Shown here: positions 22,101 through 36,966 of the stretch, piece by piece
Layout: every line of letters starts with the position of its first letter
Position numbering within the stretch: the stretch's first letter is position 1
Assembly (NCBI GenBank): GCA_030248215.1
Contig: JASANG010000102.1
Span: 62,001-126,000, forward strand
Source of the DNA: Enoplolaimus lenunculus
Lineage: Eukaryota; Nematoda; Enoplea; Enoplida; Thoracostomopsidae
Direction: 5' to 3'
Length of the DNA stretch: 64,000 bases
Position numbers and translations under genes: made by a program
Notes under the pieces: model-generated
Databases searched by the model: none
The model's input: the letters and a program-made list of their open reading frames with translations, nothing else
What the model was told of the DNA's origin: nothing

Positions 22101-25100
22101 AATACAAATTCATTGCAACTGTTTTGATATGAATAAAATTACAAAATTGTAGCAAAATTTTTAAAATTTCGGTGCGGCCATATTTTTTCTTTAAAATCCT
22201 TGGAAACCCGGTGAATATTTGCATGCCTCAATTGTGTTGGTAGAAAATATAACATCTTTGAAACTTTTTATACTTGAATTTGTTTTCTGTTTTCGTTATT
22301 TTTACTATCGGTTTATATCCTACTGAGAACCAATTCTAGGGAATGTAGTAAATAAAACAATCAGCATTGTTTAATTTTAAAGCCAGCTGTTGAATCAGTG
22401 TTTTAAGTTTCACTGTGAGATTCAGGATTTTTCAAATGATGGTAACTTTCGGTGGTGTATCGCAGCAAAAATACAGAAACTGAATCCCTAAACAATTGTA
22501 GTTTACGTATGTGTATATATAAGCCTTATCAAAATTTTTAGTTCAAAGAGGTGGGCTAGTTACCCATGACGCTCCTAATGTCCGTGTATAATTTTATGTT
22601 GTACCAAAAATAGATAATTACTAAATTCGTTCTTTTCGTTCAGGTCAACAAACATTTAACTTTTAATATTTATCAACCTGTATCAATTTAATTACCGTTT
22701 TTCACTCTATCTGGCCCTGTGTGTGCTCAATTTTAGCTCATAAGCCCTGTTTTAGCAAAATATTGGCTGTAGCCAACGTTTCAAGTTGTAGTTACTCAAT
22801 TTCAAAAATCGTGAAAAACTAAATTGTACAAATTGTTAAAGTTCCATATCCACCCAAAGGCTTTCAATGTGTGCAGAGCATCGATCAGTAGTTGGTAATA
22901 CGTCTAGTAAACTGGAACCGCTCCAGCTACAAAGTTGACATTGCATACAGTAGTATTGTAGTAAGGTACGTGCTGTCAATGGCGGATCCATGGGGGAGGG
23001 CCACCCCGGCCGTGGCCCCCCCAACAGCATCTCGACAAAAATTATATTGGGACTCAAAATGGGGACCCCCTTTATTTTGGTCACTACAGTATGGGTCAAA
23101 AATAAGTTTATATATTACCTGTGAAATTTTGGCCCCCCCATTTTGAGATCCTGGATCCGCCACTACGTGCTGTCCAGTAAATCCGCTAAATTTTGAAGAT
23201 TATTTGAACATATTACCAAGAACAGGTATAATAGGTGTAACACACATTTGAGAATATGAGGCAAAGATGACCGGTCCTTCATGATTCACTTAGCCTGAGT
23301 CAAAACATATCAAGCTTTATGATACCACACGGCCGAGGGTGAGTGCTGCGGTACTTTTTATTGTGAGCAGTGAATTTTTTTTTCGCAAAAAAATATGAGT
23401 TGTAGCTATATTTGCTGTTTATTCAGCATAAGATTACCATTAGGTAAATTGTTAGTGTTCTATCGATACATATTCTAGCTCCAACCTGTGCTAATATTGC
23501 ATTGTCGGCCCATGTATTGAACAGGGCCGAAACGCAGCAGTATTAGCGTATTCCTAAGCCAAAGTCTAAGCCTTACGCTTTAAGCGTATGCCTAAACAAA
23601 ACGTTAGTGTAAAGCTTTAAGCTTTTACTCTATTACAGTCCCGCAGAATAGGAATTCGGACTCCTTTGGACTCAAAATGGAAACCCCTTCTTGTTACTTT
23701 CCCCCCTCGTATTCGGTTCACAGTGCAATCTAGGGATCGTGTCCCCCACCAGAACCGAGCAACATCAAAAATTTGCATAATTATTATGTAGTTTAAATTC
23801 CGTCTGGCTCATCACTCGCGAGTTTTTATTTTATTTTACTAAATCACCTCAAAGACTTGTGGCTTTTGAATAACCCATCTGGCGCGGAGATGTCACAACT
23901 TCTCGCTCGCTGCGCTCGCAATACGAAAGCGTTCGTCTGACGTTATACCATCCCAAAGCTTCCGAGCTTCATGTAAAATTATTCGAGTTAATTAGACGAC
24001 AAAACGGTTTTGCCATGCGAGCTTTAATTTCGTGTTGAGATTGAATACAATGCGAAGAATTTCCGCCTGTTTTGATTAATGATTGCCTTAATTTTACGTT
24101 CCGGCTTCGAACCAGTCATTGTTAGGTAGGATCTGGAACTTCAGACCTTTTAACTATACAGCTGGTATAAACGGAGTGTGATTTCGAATTAGAGGCCTTC
24201 GGGATTCTGATGCAAGCGCTACACCGCTGTGCTACGTAGCCCGCTCCTCCAGCTGCTTCTATCGTCGACTATATGTCGGCGATATGGGTCCGGCTAGTAT
24301 ACATACAGCGCACTGCAGTATTTTGCATGTGCACATAACGGACAAGCATGTTTCACATGCTTACAACTAGCTAAATCAATGATGAATAACAACCGGGAAT
24401 GTTATTCACACCGGACTAACCCAAAATATCAAGTTATGTACCAAGATTTAATGCTAAAACTGCGTTTGGCTTCGCAACCGCCTGGCTCATAGTGTTTTTT
24501 CCGGAAAAACGTTTTCAATTTGTAGAAGGCCTATTTTGAGTTGTTTTGTCCTGCGTAAATAAGTGTTTTTGAAGTGATCAGGAGGGCTGAGTTTCTGGGT
24601 TGGGGAAGCTCTGGTACCACAGCGGCGGTCCTAAAGAAAAGCAGTCCTCCTTGCTGGCTCTTTTTCTATCCTTATAAGGATCAGGTGTTTATTTGGTTTT
24701 CCAAAAATAATTTCGTACGCCTATAGGATTTCTCAATTGAACGTATTTAGTTGTACCTAGTGATTGAAATTCTGTGAATTTTTAGCGTCAAACGCAAACA
24801 TCATTTAGCATTTCGTTGTCTCATTTCGAATATGTGTTTTCAAATCATATCAGTTGGTGTTGCTTGTTAAATTTCAACAGCTTACGTAAAATGTTTAAAC
24901 CAGAGACGGTTTGTATGGTGCACAGGATAGTACATAAGCAAAATTTAGTTGAATTTGCAACAAGGAACAGGGAGTGTTGTGAGTGACAGCCGACCACCTT
25001 GATATGTAGCAGTTCCGCTGACCTACCTAACCAAGAGTGGATGATGCATACTTCAACAAGAGTATGCAATTGGGAACATTCTGTGTAGAAAAGAATGTAA

Positions 25101-28100
25101 CCGGAACGCGTTGTGTTTTTGGCATACCACCTTTATTTAGAGAGAGTACAACACGTGCGAACCATGACTTTACGTATCCGACATCAAAAATTACTCCGCT
25201 TATAAGTTAATTTAGGGTATTGCATATGACAGCGACCCCTCTCTAAACATGGGGTGTCGGCCAAATTCGCCATGCCGGCAGGTACATTTTGTACCACGCA
25301 GAACCCCAAGAGTCGCACACTCTTGCACCATGAATGCTTGGTAATACCAAGAGTGCATGATCACTCTTTATAACAAGAGTGTGCAACTGGGTACATTTTG
25401 ACCCCCCTTAAATGAGGGGGGTAGGTGTACTGAAGCATACTTTATTGTTAATCTCTTGCTTAACCCCCCTGATTGAGGTGGGGGGGCGAACAAAAATGCA
25501 ATGCGTGCTGGTACATTTAGTATCATGCACAGCCCAAGCAGTTGCGCACTCTTCTGCAAGGTGGACATCATCCACTCTTGGTTAAATACCCACTGAAACT
25601 AAAGCTTCCTGATGGAGTTTGACATTTCATACAAAAATAGATGCTATGTTTGGTTTCTCGCTCGCTTCGCTCGTGATGTTTCTTTAATACTCAGCCGTTT
25701 TTGGTTCTTCGTGCCAACCAAAGTTGGGATTCCTTACCAAACCGGCCCAAAAGCAAACCGTTGATGGCACATTTGTTTTTGTTTGGGTTTAGTAGGTGTA
25801 CGCGTATGGGACACTCCTAGGCAAAAATTGTTCCCAACGTGCTTGATTTGCAACATTTCAGTTGTATCTCGTCAATATATCAACTGCTGCGCTCGGATCT
25901 GAACAGCAATTATTGTTAAGGTAAACGAAAAATTGCAAAACAATTCTGAATATAAAATATCAGTTTTCAGATTAAGGTCAGATCGAATTAACAACATCTG
26001 TGGATGCAAATTTCACTGCAATTTTATGCATTTGCTCTCATGCAAAGTTAAACAAATTTCCCGTTAGTCGCATTTATCGCTAATTCGAATAATGTTTTCT
26101 TCAATTTAAAGTTTTGAGTTATAATATTTAAATACATAAAACATATATTTAGTATAATTTTATCATTATGCGATTCATACTTACTGAAGGCTGTTGCAAT
26201 AATCCGAGTACTTCGTCAGCTAAGGACGATGCGGTAAGTTAAACGCAAGCCCTGCGTTAATTTAACTAAACTTTCTCCCGAATGCATATTTTCTGTTTCA
26301 TTTCACCTCTGGGCCCGTATTCTCAAATGTGCATAACAGCTATCGCCAGCTAGTGATAGGTTTGTAGTTTTCGAATGAGTAAACGTTGAGGTTTGCAAGT
26401 AAGCAAGTTTTTCGTATTTGATTTACTCTTACGGCCCTGTTCGATACATTGGCTGCATTGGTCATACAATGACAACACTCTAAAACGATTTCAGGACCGA
26501 TCCGGGATTTTTTACAAAATGAAATCTCACCAGCGGTGGATCCAGGAATTTCTGACGGGGTGGGCGGGAAGGCAAACGTTATAAAACGCGAAAATTACAA
26601 GGTAAAGACCTTATCATTTTATCATCAAAAAGTTTCGTGAGGTGGAAAAATTGTAAGGTAGAGACCTAAATATTTTACCGCAAAAAATTTCTGATGGCAA
26701 GCATGCGGGCCCCGCCCCACTCTGGATCCGTTAGTGGATCTCACATATCATTGTGCGAAGATTAGCAGGAGGAGATATGCCACTGATCTTGACAGCTTGT
26801 TTCAACAATGATTGCAGCTTAAAAGACATTACAATTATTTTGTACAATATTAATCATGTAAAAATTTATCATGCACTTTTGATGTTTATGTACCTATTAA
26901 TAATCTATATAATTAAAGCTTGAATGCACCATATACGTATTTTGGGCAACGTTCCAGCATTACTTTGTCTACATTATTTTCTTACAACAGAAACGTGATG
27001 GTTCTGTGAAAAGAAAATTCGCGTGCAGATTGTTGTGCATTTGCTAAGATTTTAGTTGCTGGTTTCTAAAATATGCTATTTCTTTATTTCAGCCTTATGA
27101 TTACGATATTTCCTCAAGCGAATCAGAAGAAGAAGGGCCGCCACCAATGATTGCAATTGAACGAAGTCAAGATTTATCATCGGTTGTAAGTCTGCCCAGA
27201 AATACTGATCAGATAATATTTACAGGCGTAGCCAGAGAGCAGCAGGGTATTGCACTATTGCACAGTATTCACGTGATACATAAGGGTTGAGTCACTAAAA
27301 GCCTAAGCTTATACCTAAACCCAAAATATAACCATGCATAAACATAACCATCAACCTGACTAAACCTCTTGGTCTCTTAGCCCCCAAATCTTCTTGTCTC
27401 AAATTAGGCATGCCTATGTAATTATCATGGTTTATCATTCCTGACTGCGACCCATGTAAACATCAGGGGTGGAACTTTTGGGTCTGCTAGAAAATAAGCA
27501 TAACCATTTAGACCAATTTTGTTCTTAAGATTAGGCTTACGTTTAGGCTTAGGCTTGGGCCTAGGCTTATGAATATGCTTATACTACTGTTACGGGCGTG
27601 TTCTATACATTGGCCCTGAGTGGTGAGCACGATATATGCGAGCGCTTAACGAATATAACTCGGTTCAGCACCTGATTCATATATAAGCACAGCAAACTAC
27701 CTGCAAAATAGTTTAAAATTGCACAAAGCGTTTTGATATGTTTGCATACCGATTGCACAGTCTATTAATATTGAAGTTTATTTAACATTGTGTATATCAG
27801 ATTTCAAAAGTGTAAGAATCAGCTTGGAATTTTGAGAAGTTCAAATTTTGATCAAATTCTTGTTTCGGATTAAATTTCGGCCGCTGAGCCCTGACCCATA
27901 ACATACGGGACCGAGGCGCAGGGTGGTGGGCGCCATGGCTCATTTTCGCTCCATCTCTTTGCGAAAATTTTTTAACACCATTAAAACAATTTTATGTAAA
28001 ACAACTTTGTTTTACCATCTAAAAATGCTCTTGTGCCGTTTGCCAGCGGCGGATTAACAAAATTTCAGGCAGGAGGTCCCAGCAAAAGTTATGAAACGCA

Positions 28101-31100
28101 AGTTTTACTGTATGCTATATGTGTCAATTTTTTTGAGGGGGACAAGTTACTAGGTAGAAACCGTACCGTTTTATCACCAAAAAATTTCTGACAGGCCGCC
28201 TTCCTCAGGATCCGGCAGTGCCATTTGCTAATTGTTGTAGGTGAAGTGCTGGCTAAAACTTCGTTTATACATATTCCAAGCATTTGATTATTATTCTTTG
28301 TATCAGTCAGCGGCACATTGATTAAATAGAAATTTTCGATAGAAGCGTTTGGTATTAATATCTCTTAAAATGAGTAACTTGGAATTGCATTGAATTTCAA
28401 GCGATGCGTTTCGCGTTTGCTGCAGAAATGTTATTAGTTTAAACGGTTTTTTGGCAAATTTTCCTACTTTATTTTAAATAATTTAAGATTTTTGGACATT
28501 GTTTCGGTTCGAAAACAATTGCAAAACGGAGAACTTTTGAAGTAAATCGAACAGATTGTCTCAGTATTAAAAATTTAAAACTATGCTTAATTGTAAATAA
28601 ATTACGAAACAGCGAAAAATACACTGCTAAAAACGAAGCCTTAATTTAATATCAAATTTTCACACATTATTCAGTAGCGGCGTTCGGAGCAAATTGATAT
28701 TGGGCGGCACCATGGTATGTAAAATAGTCGAATGCTGGAATTATTTTGCCAAAATCACCTTGTTTTGCGAAAAAAATGTGACAGACAAGATGCTCCAACA
28801 AAATAAAGCATTTACTTTCAGTTAAACGCGAAAGCGTTTTTGAGTTTGGTTGTGTTGGTTGAGCAGGTATTAGACAGTTTCATATTGTAAGCTATGAACG
28901 ATATTAGGGGTAACGCCCCTTAAAATCGTGTCAAAAATGAAACGATATCAAGTGAACGCTTTTGATGTTTTGTCAGGACCTTATGATTCATATAAACGTT
29001 TAGTTTAAAGTGCGTAAAGCTATTTGTGTTTTTGATGATTTCTTGAACATTCTTAAACACGTGCTTTTCGCCTTTTAAGGTACCCACCTATCGCAATAGA
29101 TTCAATATATTAATGCAACTAAATCAGTTCAAATTTGTATTTTAAACAAGCTATTTTGACTGAATGTCAAACCTATGTTCACCCGAGGCTTCATAATTGA
29201 CCGTATTTATAGTTTTAGTTTTAATAGAAATTTAACTGTTAATTCCGATTGCTATACGGTGGTTGTTAAATAATTATAAGTGCATGCGTCATGCTTAAGT
29301 AATGGTAGAAAAGCGTAGTATTTATCGAAGCAACTTTCATTTTTGTTTGAAATCAAATGTGCTCTGCAGTCAGAAGTTGAAAACGCTATTTTAAGTGGCT
29401 GAAACATACAATATTTAAAATTCAAAATTTGATTTCTACTGTTGATTAAATTTTTCGAAAGGGCATAAGCCTTTATTGGCAGTTTAGCGAAATCAAAATT
29501 ACGCAACATCTTAGTCTGAATAATAGCTGCTTGATGTACCTAATCCTGTTTTGTCCATACGACAAATAGTTGAAAGCAGGGTGTAAACGGATAGTAATAA
29601 TACCGCAACGGAAGCGGATACTGACCAAAACAACGAAAATAGAAACAAATAGTGACCAAGATATAACGGAAATTTTTGATAAGTTTCGTAATTTTTGTTT
29701 CTTTTTAAACAATCGTCGCATATGTGTAACAAAAAGTCGCGAAATATATACGTGATTTGCAGCTTATTTCGAAGTAATAATTAAATTTCCGTTATTTGTA
29801 TAACAGAAACGGAAAAACGAAAACGGGCATAGATATTTACAGGAACCGGAAACGGATATCCGGTTAAACCCTGGTCTGAACTGATGGACATATAACGAGA
29901 TTAAACTTTGATTCTAAATCTAGTAACGGTTTTGCGGCAGTTCTTTGCGGTGCGGCTTGCTTTCTAAGTTGAACGTGAATTTCACCTTCCCTGGTGTTAA
30001 AACAGTCCTTTGATGTGGCCTCCAATACTGGGAAGCTGTGAACGATGCTTCACTGGACGTCCAAAACTGCAGTCGTACTCTCGTTGCAGTGAATAGCAAA
30101 GTGCTGTCTGGCTAAGAGTAACCAAATCAGAGCTATGCTGTGTTTGCTGCACGAATGTGCCATAGCAACACGTACACCAAATTTTTTCATTATCTTCGAC
30201 ATAATACCATACAAACCAACCAACAAAAATTGTAAAAAGTTACGTTAAACACATACGGGACGTCTATTTCTTGCCGAAACCGTAGGTAGAAGTTCAGATG
30301 CACCTTTGAACCTGTTATACATTGGCAATAAATTTTAAGCTTAGTTGGAAAAAATTGTAGCTCAGAATTTCTTTTTTAATATCAAAGATTTTCAAAACAT
30401 TGTTTTACATATTTACAACAAGTATTCCTTCTTCAAGGTTGCCGCAAGCGAAAATAAAGTGATCGCTCGAAGGCGGTAAATAATGTAGTTACAGGTTTTT
30501 GGTCTTTTCCGTTATCCCCACAGCCCGCGTTTGCGCAAAAAATGGTTCAAAAATTCAAATTTAGGCGTGGATTGATCAGAGGTGGTCATGAGACGCTGAA
30601 ATATTTGCAAAAATTATCAAAATCTAATCATTTTTGGGCAAATGCGGGCTGCTGGCGGGGAACAACGAAAATGACCACAGGTTTTTATTTTATTTTAATC
30701 CAATTGGTTCGCCAAAAACTAGTGTACTTACATTTGATTTTTTTACAATATATTTAGAAATTACATTTTTTCCCTTGACAAAGTTGATGCGGTTAAAAAT
30801 CACTGCGTTGATGCATGAAATTTGACACAATAAACGTGTTAATTTTTTGCACTCTGTTATACTTTAATCGAATGATCATTTTTTGTGCATTTTTTAGTTT
30901 TTTTAGCGTTAAAGTAATGTTTTCAATGTATAAAGCATAAAAGTTTTTGTACTTGAACGTATACATAAGCTACAACGAAACTGTTAACAATTTTGGGATA
31001 CCGTTGTTAACAGAAAATTCACGCAAAATGTTGCCCAACCGTCTCTACGAACAAAACGTGACACAAGCTGACCGGGTAATACACGTGAAACACTCATGAA

Positions 31101-34100
31101 ACCAAGACTTGTTAAATGTTTTAGTGGTCGCAAAATGGTGTTTGCTCCAAAATGGTCAAATTTTGAAATTTTTGCCATATTTGCGCTAATTGCGATCATT
31201 CCTGATCATTTCACATTATTAGCTCAAATGTGCCAAAATTTCTAAAATCTGCCCCAATTTCTGGGCAAAAACTAGCTGGTGGGCACATAATAAAAAAGAG
31301 TCAACTTGCTCAGATATGGAGCTTTTGTTGCAAATATTGTACATTTTGTAAATCTTCTGAGGCGGCCCGTATTTCCGCGGCTCTGCAATAGAGTAAGCTT
31401 AATCTTTAGACTAGTTTTTTGTCTTAAGTATGCTTTGGCTTAAATTTTAGCCATAGCTTTTATTCCTAGGGATATGCTTATACTACTGTTACGGTCCTGA
31501 ACTATAGATTGCCCAATTTAAGGACGCAAAACTATCTTATACAATTTAAAGTGACTAAAAGCAAGTTTCGCCAATGCTCATGTCGGTTTTTGCGTTTGTG
31601 TTGTGAATTGAAGTTCACCACAGCGTCTCATTATTTGGCGTTGTGTTGTTGTTGTTTTATTTTCCTGATTATAGTTTAAATGTCAAAAACATATGCTTTG
31701 CTGTTCTGGTTTTTACTCTTGGGCACAATTTTATTTGGTGCTTTTGTATAATAAACGCTATATGCTTTCTGATTTAGAAAAGAGTTCGTTGTGTATAATG
31801 GTTCATACGTTTTGTTAGACCCAAATTCGGAGTGTCTTGATCGAGAAACGGGGTTTTTTTCTTAACCTGAAATAAAAGCATGCGCGTTGCAAGCAGACTC
31901 TACGGGTGTAGATCGGTCTCAATCCATAAACCAAGAAAAGTTTTGCTACTGTTGCTAAGAGATTTAATACTAAAATTATGTTTGGATTCTCGCTCAATTT
32001 GTTTGCGCTGTTATAGCTTTACACGAAAACGGATTTGAAGATCAGGCGATTGAATCATGTTTTTGCACCCACAAGAAAAACTTAAATTTTTTATTTCGGA
32101 CACATCAGTTTGAAAATGTGTCAAGTTTACCATTCGCATGGTACGCGAGTTCTGTAAAATCCCACGTTAACTGTAAATCGTTGGTTTACGTAGGCCCTCT
32201 AAATACAACTCCATTAACACTTGTTTTTAGCGCTTAGGTTCAGGCTAAGGCTTTAAAAAGATGCTTAATCTAAAGTTACGGATATAGTTGCTATACACAT
32301 TTGAGAATATGAACCAAGATATGAACTCGCGCCGATCGCTATCTAAATAATTGAAAAAACGCCGATGCAACGCATGAAACTTGATTGTTTTCTTTGAAAT
32401 ATTTCATAATTTTAACACAATTTCTTTATAAAATTGATAAAATATTTCTTATGATTTTATTGTTCTAAACAATCGAGAGCGAATCGTGAATTCGTGTGAT
32501 TACTATGAAGAATACCATTGACAGCATAAAAAGGTCTGATGAGAACAAAACCGTTTTACTCTATGAAACATTTCATAGTCTATTTGCTATTTTGCATTTC
32601 TGTGTTTAGTTTCGGATTTAGAAATTTTTGAAACGGGGCGTGCGATATATAATCGTGTACAAAGCTCGCTAGCGAGGCGACTGAGATGTCAAACTGAACG
32701 CAATTGAAGTACTACATCATACACCTCGAACTTTTGGTTTTTGGCCCTGGTTGAAAGGCCCGTTTGCTTGATGGACCCCTTTGGATGCGCCAGTGTTTGT
32801 GTTGCAGTTGTTCAAGTACTCCGTTCGGGTCCGTAGCCATGGGGAAGCCAGGAAACTCAGCCCTCGTGTAAAATTTTTGGCCCCCTAGACAATTTTCAAC
32901 TGTGCTTGTAAGTCATCGAACACTCTCGTATGCCCCTTCTGTAAAATTTAAACCCCTTTAGTGCGGTACGATGGCTACAAGCCTGACCCCGGCGGCCTTT
33001 TCATGACAAAACCCTTAAATGGTTCCGAAAAATCACTTCAGGATATTTTTATGAAAATATATTTGAATAGATTCATTTTAAGCATTACTACTATTGTCTC
33101 TTCGAAATCGAATCAACTTAGCTTCGAACCGAGAGCTATGCCCAGTTATACGGCGCGTACCGGTTCTAAAATGCTTGACATAGTTTCTAGAGTTCTAAAA
33201 AGACGTTTTATACTTTGGTGCGTCTTGGGAATCTAGAAAAGAAATTACGTTTCTGAAAAACTCGCTGATTTGTGAAAGATTTTGTTTTATATCTCGAATC
33301 AAAATGAGTTAATTGAAATATCTCACTCGGTTGATTAAAATCAAAGCCTACGGATACACCAGTTTGGATCGTCATATATTTTTACTGTCAAAATATTAAG
33401 TGTTCATTATTATTTTGGAAGGTAAAGAAATATTTAATTGTTAATTATTTTGCTCTGATGCGGGATTCACGTAACCATTTGTGCGTTTGGTACCTGTTTT
33501 TTCACCAACCCATAGCAGGTGATAAATACAATCCATGCGTATAGCTGCTGCTTTTACTAGATATTTTTTTTCTCCGTTTTTTCTCCCTCTCCCACACATG
33601 AGAAGTTTAAAAAAAAAAAGAAAAAATTCTTCTAATTGGTTTAAACAAACCTCAGTCTCTGCTCGGTGCAGGTCCGTAACCAAGGGGGATAGCAGGAGGT
33701 GCTAATACCGTTCTGGAAGAATTTTGGCCCCCCCTAGAAAATTTTCAACCTAGTTTGTAAGTCGTCGAATACTCTAGTATGCCCCTCCTAAAAATGATAA
33801 AATCCCACCAAGGTTTGAACTCGGAACGCTGGATTCAAAGTCCAGAGTGCTAACCATTAATACCGTTGTAACTCCCTCCTGAAAAAAACTTTAGCCCCCC
33901 TCCTTGTGAAGGTGATCTGGCTCCAGGTTTGACTCGGACCGTTGTATAGCTTGCATTGACAACTTTCGACAAAACGTAAGGTCCCACCGAGACTTGAACT
34001 CGGATCGCTGGATTCAAAGTCCAGAGTGCTAACCATTACACCATGGGGCCGCTATCACACGTAAAGTTTATGCAAACTTCATTGTTGATAATTGCTTCTG

Positions 34101-36919
34101 CATTTTATCTATGTTTGCAATAACTGAGATTAACAAAGTCCATAAAATTAAACAAAATATAGCACAAGCCGAACATTTTTGTTATCGCAATGATTTCTGC
34201 TTGAAATTTGCGTTGTTTTTGCAAGCGAAGTTTCCAAAATAAGTATTCATGAATGATCCCGTGATGTCTCGAGTGTAAAACCCAGTGACACAGCGGAATT
34301 GCTGTTCCGGCGGCAATTCCGGCTGAATTTCTGCACCGATTCCGTGTGCGATCAAATTATATTTTGAAGTTGAAAAATGTGACGTTTTGGATTGTTTGTC
34401 ACTTTCCGCTAATTATATTTTCAGTTACAGAAATGGGTTTTTTCACACAGCGTAAACAAATTACTGTGGATGATGCATTAATAACATAGTTTTGAGGTTA
34501 TAAGACTGAGCTTAAATTGAAAATTTTCACAAATTGTGGGGTAAGCAGACTGTTACACAATCATGTAAATGAGATGAAATTGTATTTTTTGCCAATCAAA
34601 AGTTTAAATCCTAAGTCCGTGTTCTCAAATGTGTGTAGCACATATCACCAGTTGGCGATAGGTCTGGTAACTTTCGAACCAGTGAATGCTGAGGCTTAAA
34701 TTTGGTTCGTTTTTCGCATATGATTTGCTTTACTCCTGCACCAATTTTGAGTTCAACAACCGCAATAATTAGTGAGTTTGAAAACCTATTACTAAATGAT
34801 GATAATTTCTATACACATTTAAGAATATAGTCCTTTGTGGTAATTTAATAAACAAAGCTTTAAATTGAAATTCCGTGTTCGTTTCCGGCTAAAAATTGAG
34901 TTGTATGTTGTCACGTTGGAATCAGAGTGTAACCGGATGTTTGTTTTCGGTAAAAAATAAGTGTCCGTTTCCATTATGAATTACACTAGAAATTCTTTTT
35001 TGCTCATAGCTTGTTGTTATAACCAATTAAAAATTATTTAACTTTTCAACGCAAAAAGAAGCGCAGTTATTGTTCAATTTGAAAGAAAATGAACCAAAAT
35101 ACATCAACAATATTAAGAATTTTAAGTGCTATCGCTATTTTTTTGATAAAATTTTGTGTAGCCAGGTGAACATTTGCATACCTCAATTGTTTGAGTATAA
35201 AATAGAACATTAAAACTTTTGAACTTAAATAGTCATTTTTCGTTTTTGTTCGTTTAATCAGTATCCATTTCAATGTATTTTTTTAAATTCCATTTTCACC
35301 GCGGTTCCAATCTGGTTCGGATCCTAAAAATTTATTTAAATACGTTTGCGAAACAGGCAAAATAGTTAATTTATTAAATTTAGCTTCAAATTAAAATATT
35401 TTATTTCAATAATGCTACATTTAAAATTAAGCGTATACGTTTCAATAACCAACGAATTTTTAAAATGATAGACTGCCCAAGTTCGTTTTTGACAAATAAT
35501 CCACGAGGCCAGCGTTTGATAAGCGAGTACTCGAAAACTGGTGCAGATGTGAGTTAAAATTCGTGCAGAAAAAGTTCTCTTTAGGGGATCGTTGCCAAAA
35601 TTGACGGCAAGGTAGGCTTGACCTGATACTTCATAATCATTTCTTGTGTGAATACTATATACACTACTACTACTCTTATAAATATTATATCTTGCTATAT
35701 TCGCCTTTAAAATATTAATTAAATCCCTATGCAAAAGTTCTAGTTTTTGCAGCAAAAACATGCACGCGCAAGTTTGGTCACAAAGCAGCTTTTAAGTTGT
35801 TGTAGCTGCAAATTATTCACTGGAAATCATGCCATTTCATTTCGTTCGCACCTGTGAATGCAGTTGCAAGTCGCTTGAATTTCTTGCACCTGCAGTTTGA
35901 TTGTTCAGCCGGAATGTTCGTGTGAAAATACTTGCAGCTGCATTTCCTGCAATTTGCAGCTGCGAGTTCTCGCTGCAAAAACTTGCACGTGTGAATGGGG
36001 TTTAAATTTTTTTATTTTTTTACCGAAAGTTTAATTTTTAGGCACGACTATGGACGATTGTAGTTTTTGGCCCAACCACAAAACTGGTTATGTATATATT
36101 TTTCTGTTTACTACTTTGAATAGAAAAGTTAATTTCGTTTCATATGTTTTTTTTTTGTGTTGTTTCAGAGAACAAGCTTTCTTGAAATCAAAGGCAAGCC
36201 GGTTGAAAAGTGTCTGCCTGGTAAAGTTTTAATAACGCTTTATTTTTGTTCGCTTATATTGGTTTTGTGTGAGCAGTAAATGTTTTAACAAATCATCTTA
36301 ACGTTGCGACAATTTCAAATTTTTACAAAACCCTTTTTGAAACCTGAAACAATTCGAATGGTACGTTGTAATTGAACCGATACGCCCGGTGAAAACTGCA
36401 AAGCAAATTATTGATCGGCACGACTTTCGGCTTTGGTCAGAACTTGGACTAGAAATAAGCGATAGAAACGAAATAGTTTGCTTATTTGTACCAAGAGTTC
36501 ATGATTACTCAATTAAACAAGAGTATGCAACGTCTACGCTATCGGTTGGTACAAAATGTAGCAGCAGCGTTGAATTTTTGCCCGAACCCCCTGAATTGAT
36601 GGTAGATCTTGCTTGTCCCAGTTGAAAATAAGATTATAGGCCGAGCAACTGATTTGTTACCTGAAATCTTCAGCCCCTAAATAAAGGGGTAGGCCAAAAG
36701 CACTACGTGCGCTTGGAGCATTCGTTTCTGCTCAGAATATACCCAGTTGCACACTTTTGTAAAAATCGTACACTGTTGTTTGTATTAATGAGAAAATTTT
36801 CAATCTTGCTTGCTCAACAAAATCCCTTAAATGTGCTCCTAAAAATTTTAGCTCCTTTGCAAGGTAAGATGTCTGAAATTTTAGGGTGCGCCACTGCATT
36901 CGTTGCAATTCTAAATTTC

Positions 36920-36966
<47 letters not shown>

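Larger units (their letters stand above)
20596..26152. other. Intron or intergenic stretch with several elements
   Basis: No supported exon. It holds MITEs at 21460-21775, 21969-22326, 22978-23164, 23507-23650 and 25029-25583, and the tRNA-like sequence near 24178-24243. Confidence 0.6.

Noticed and set aside
22836-23163. Gly/Pro-rich frames on both strands
   Set aside because: They cover the hAT-like MITE at 22978-23164 and its flanks; no coding signal.
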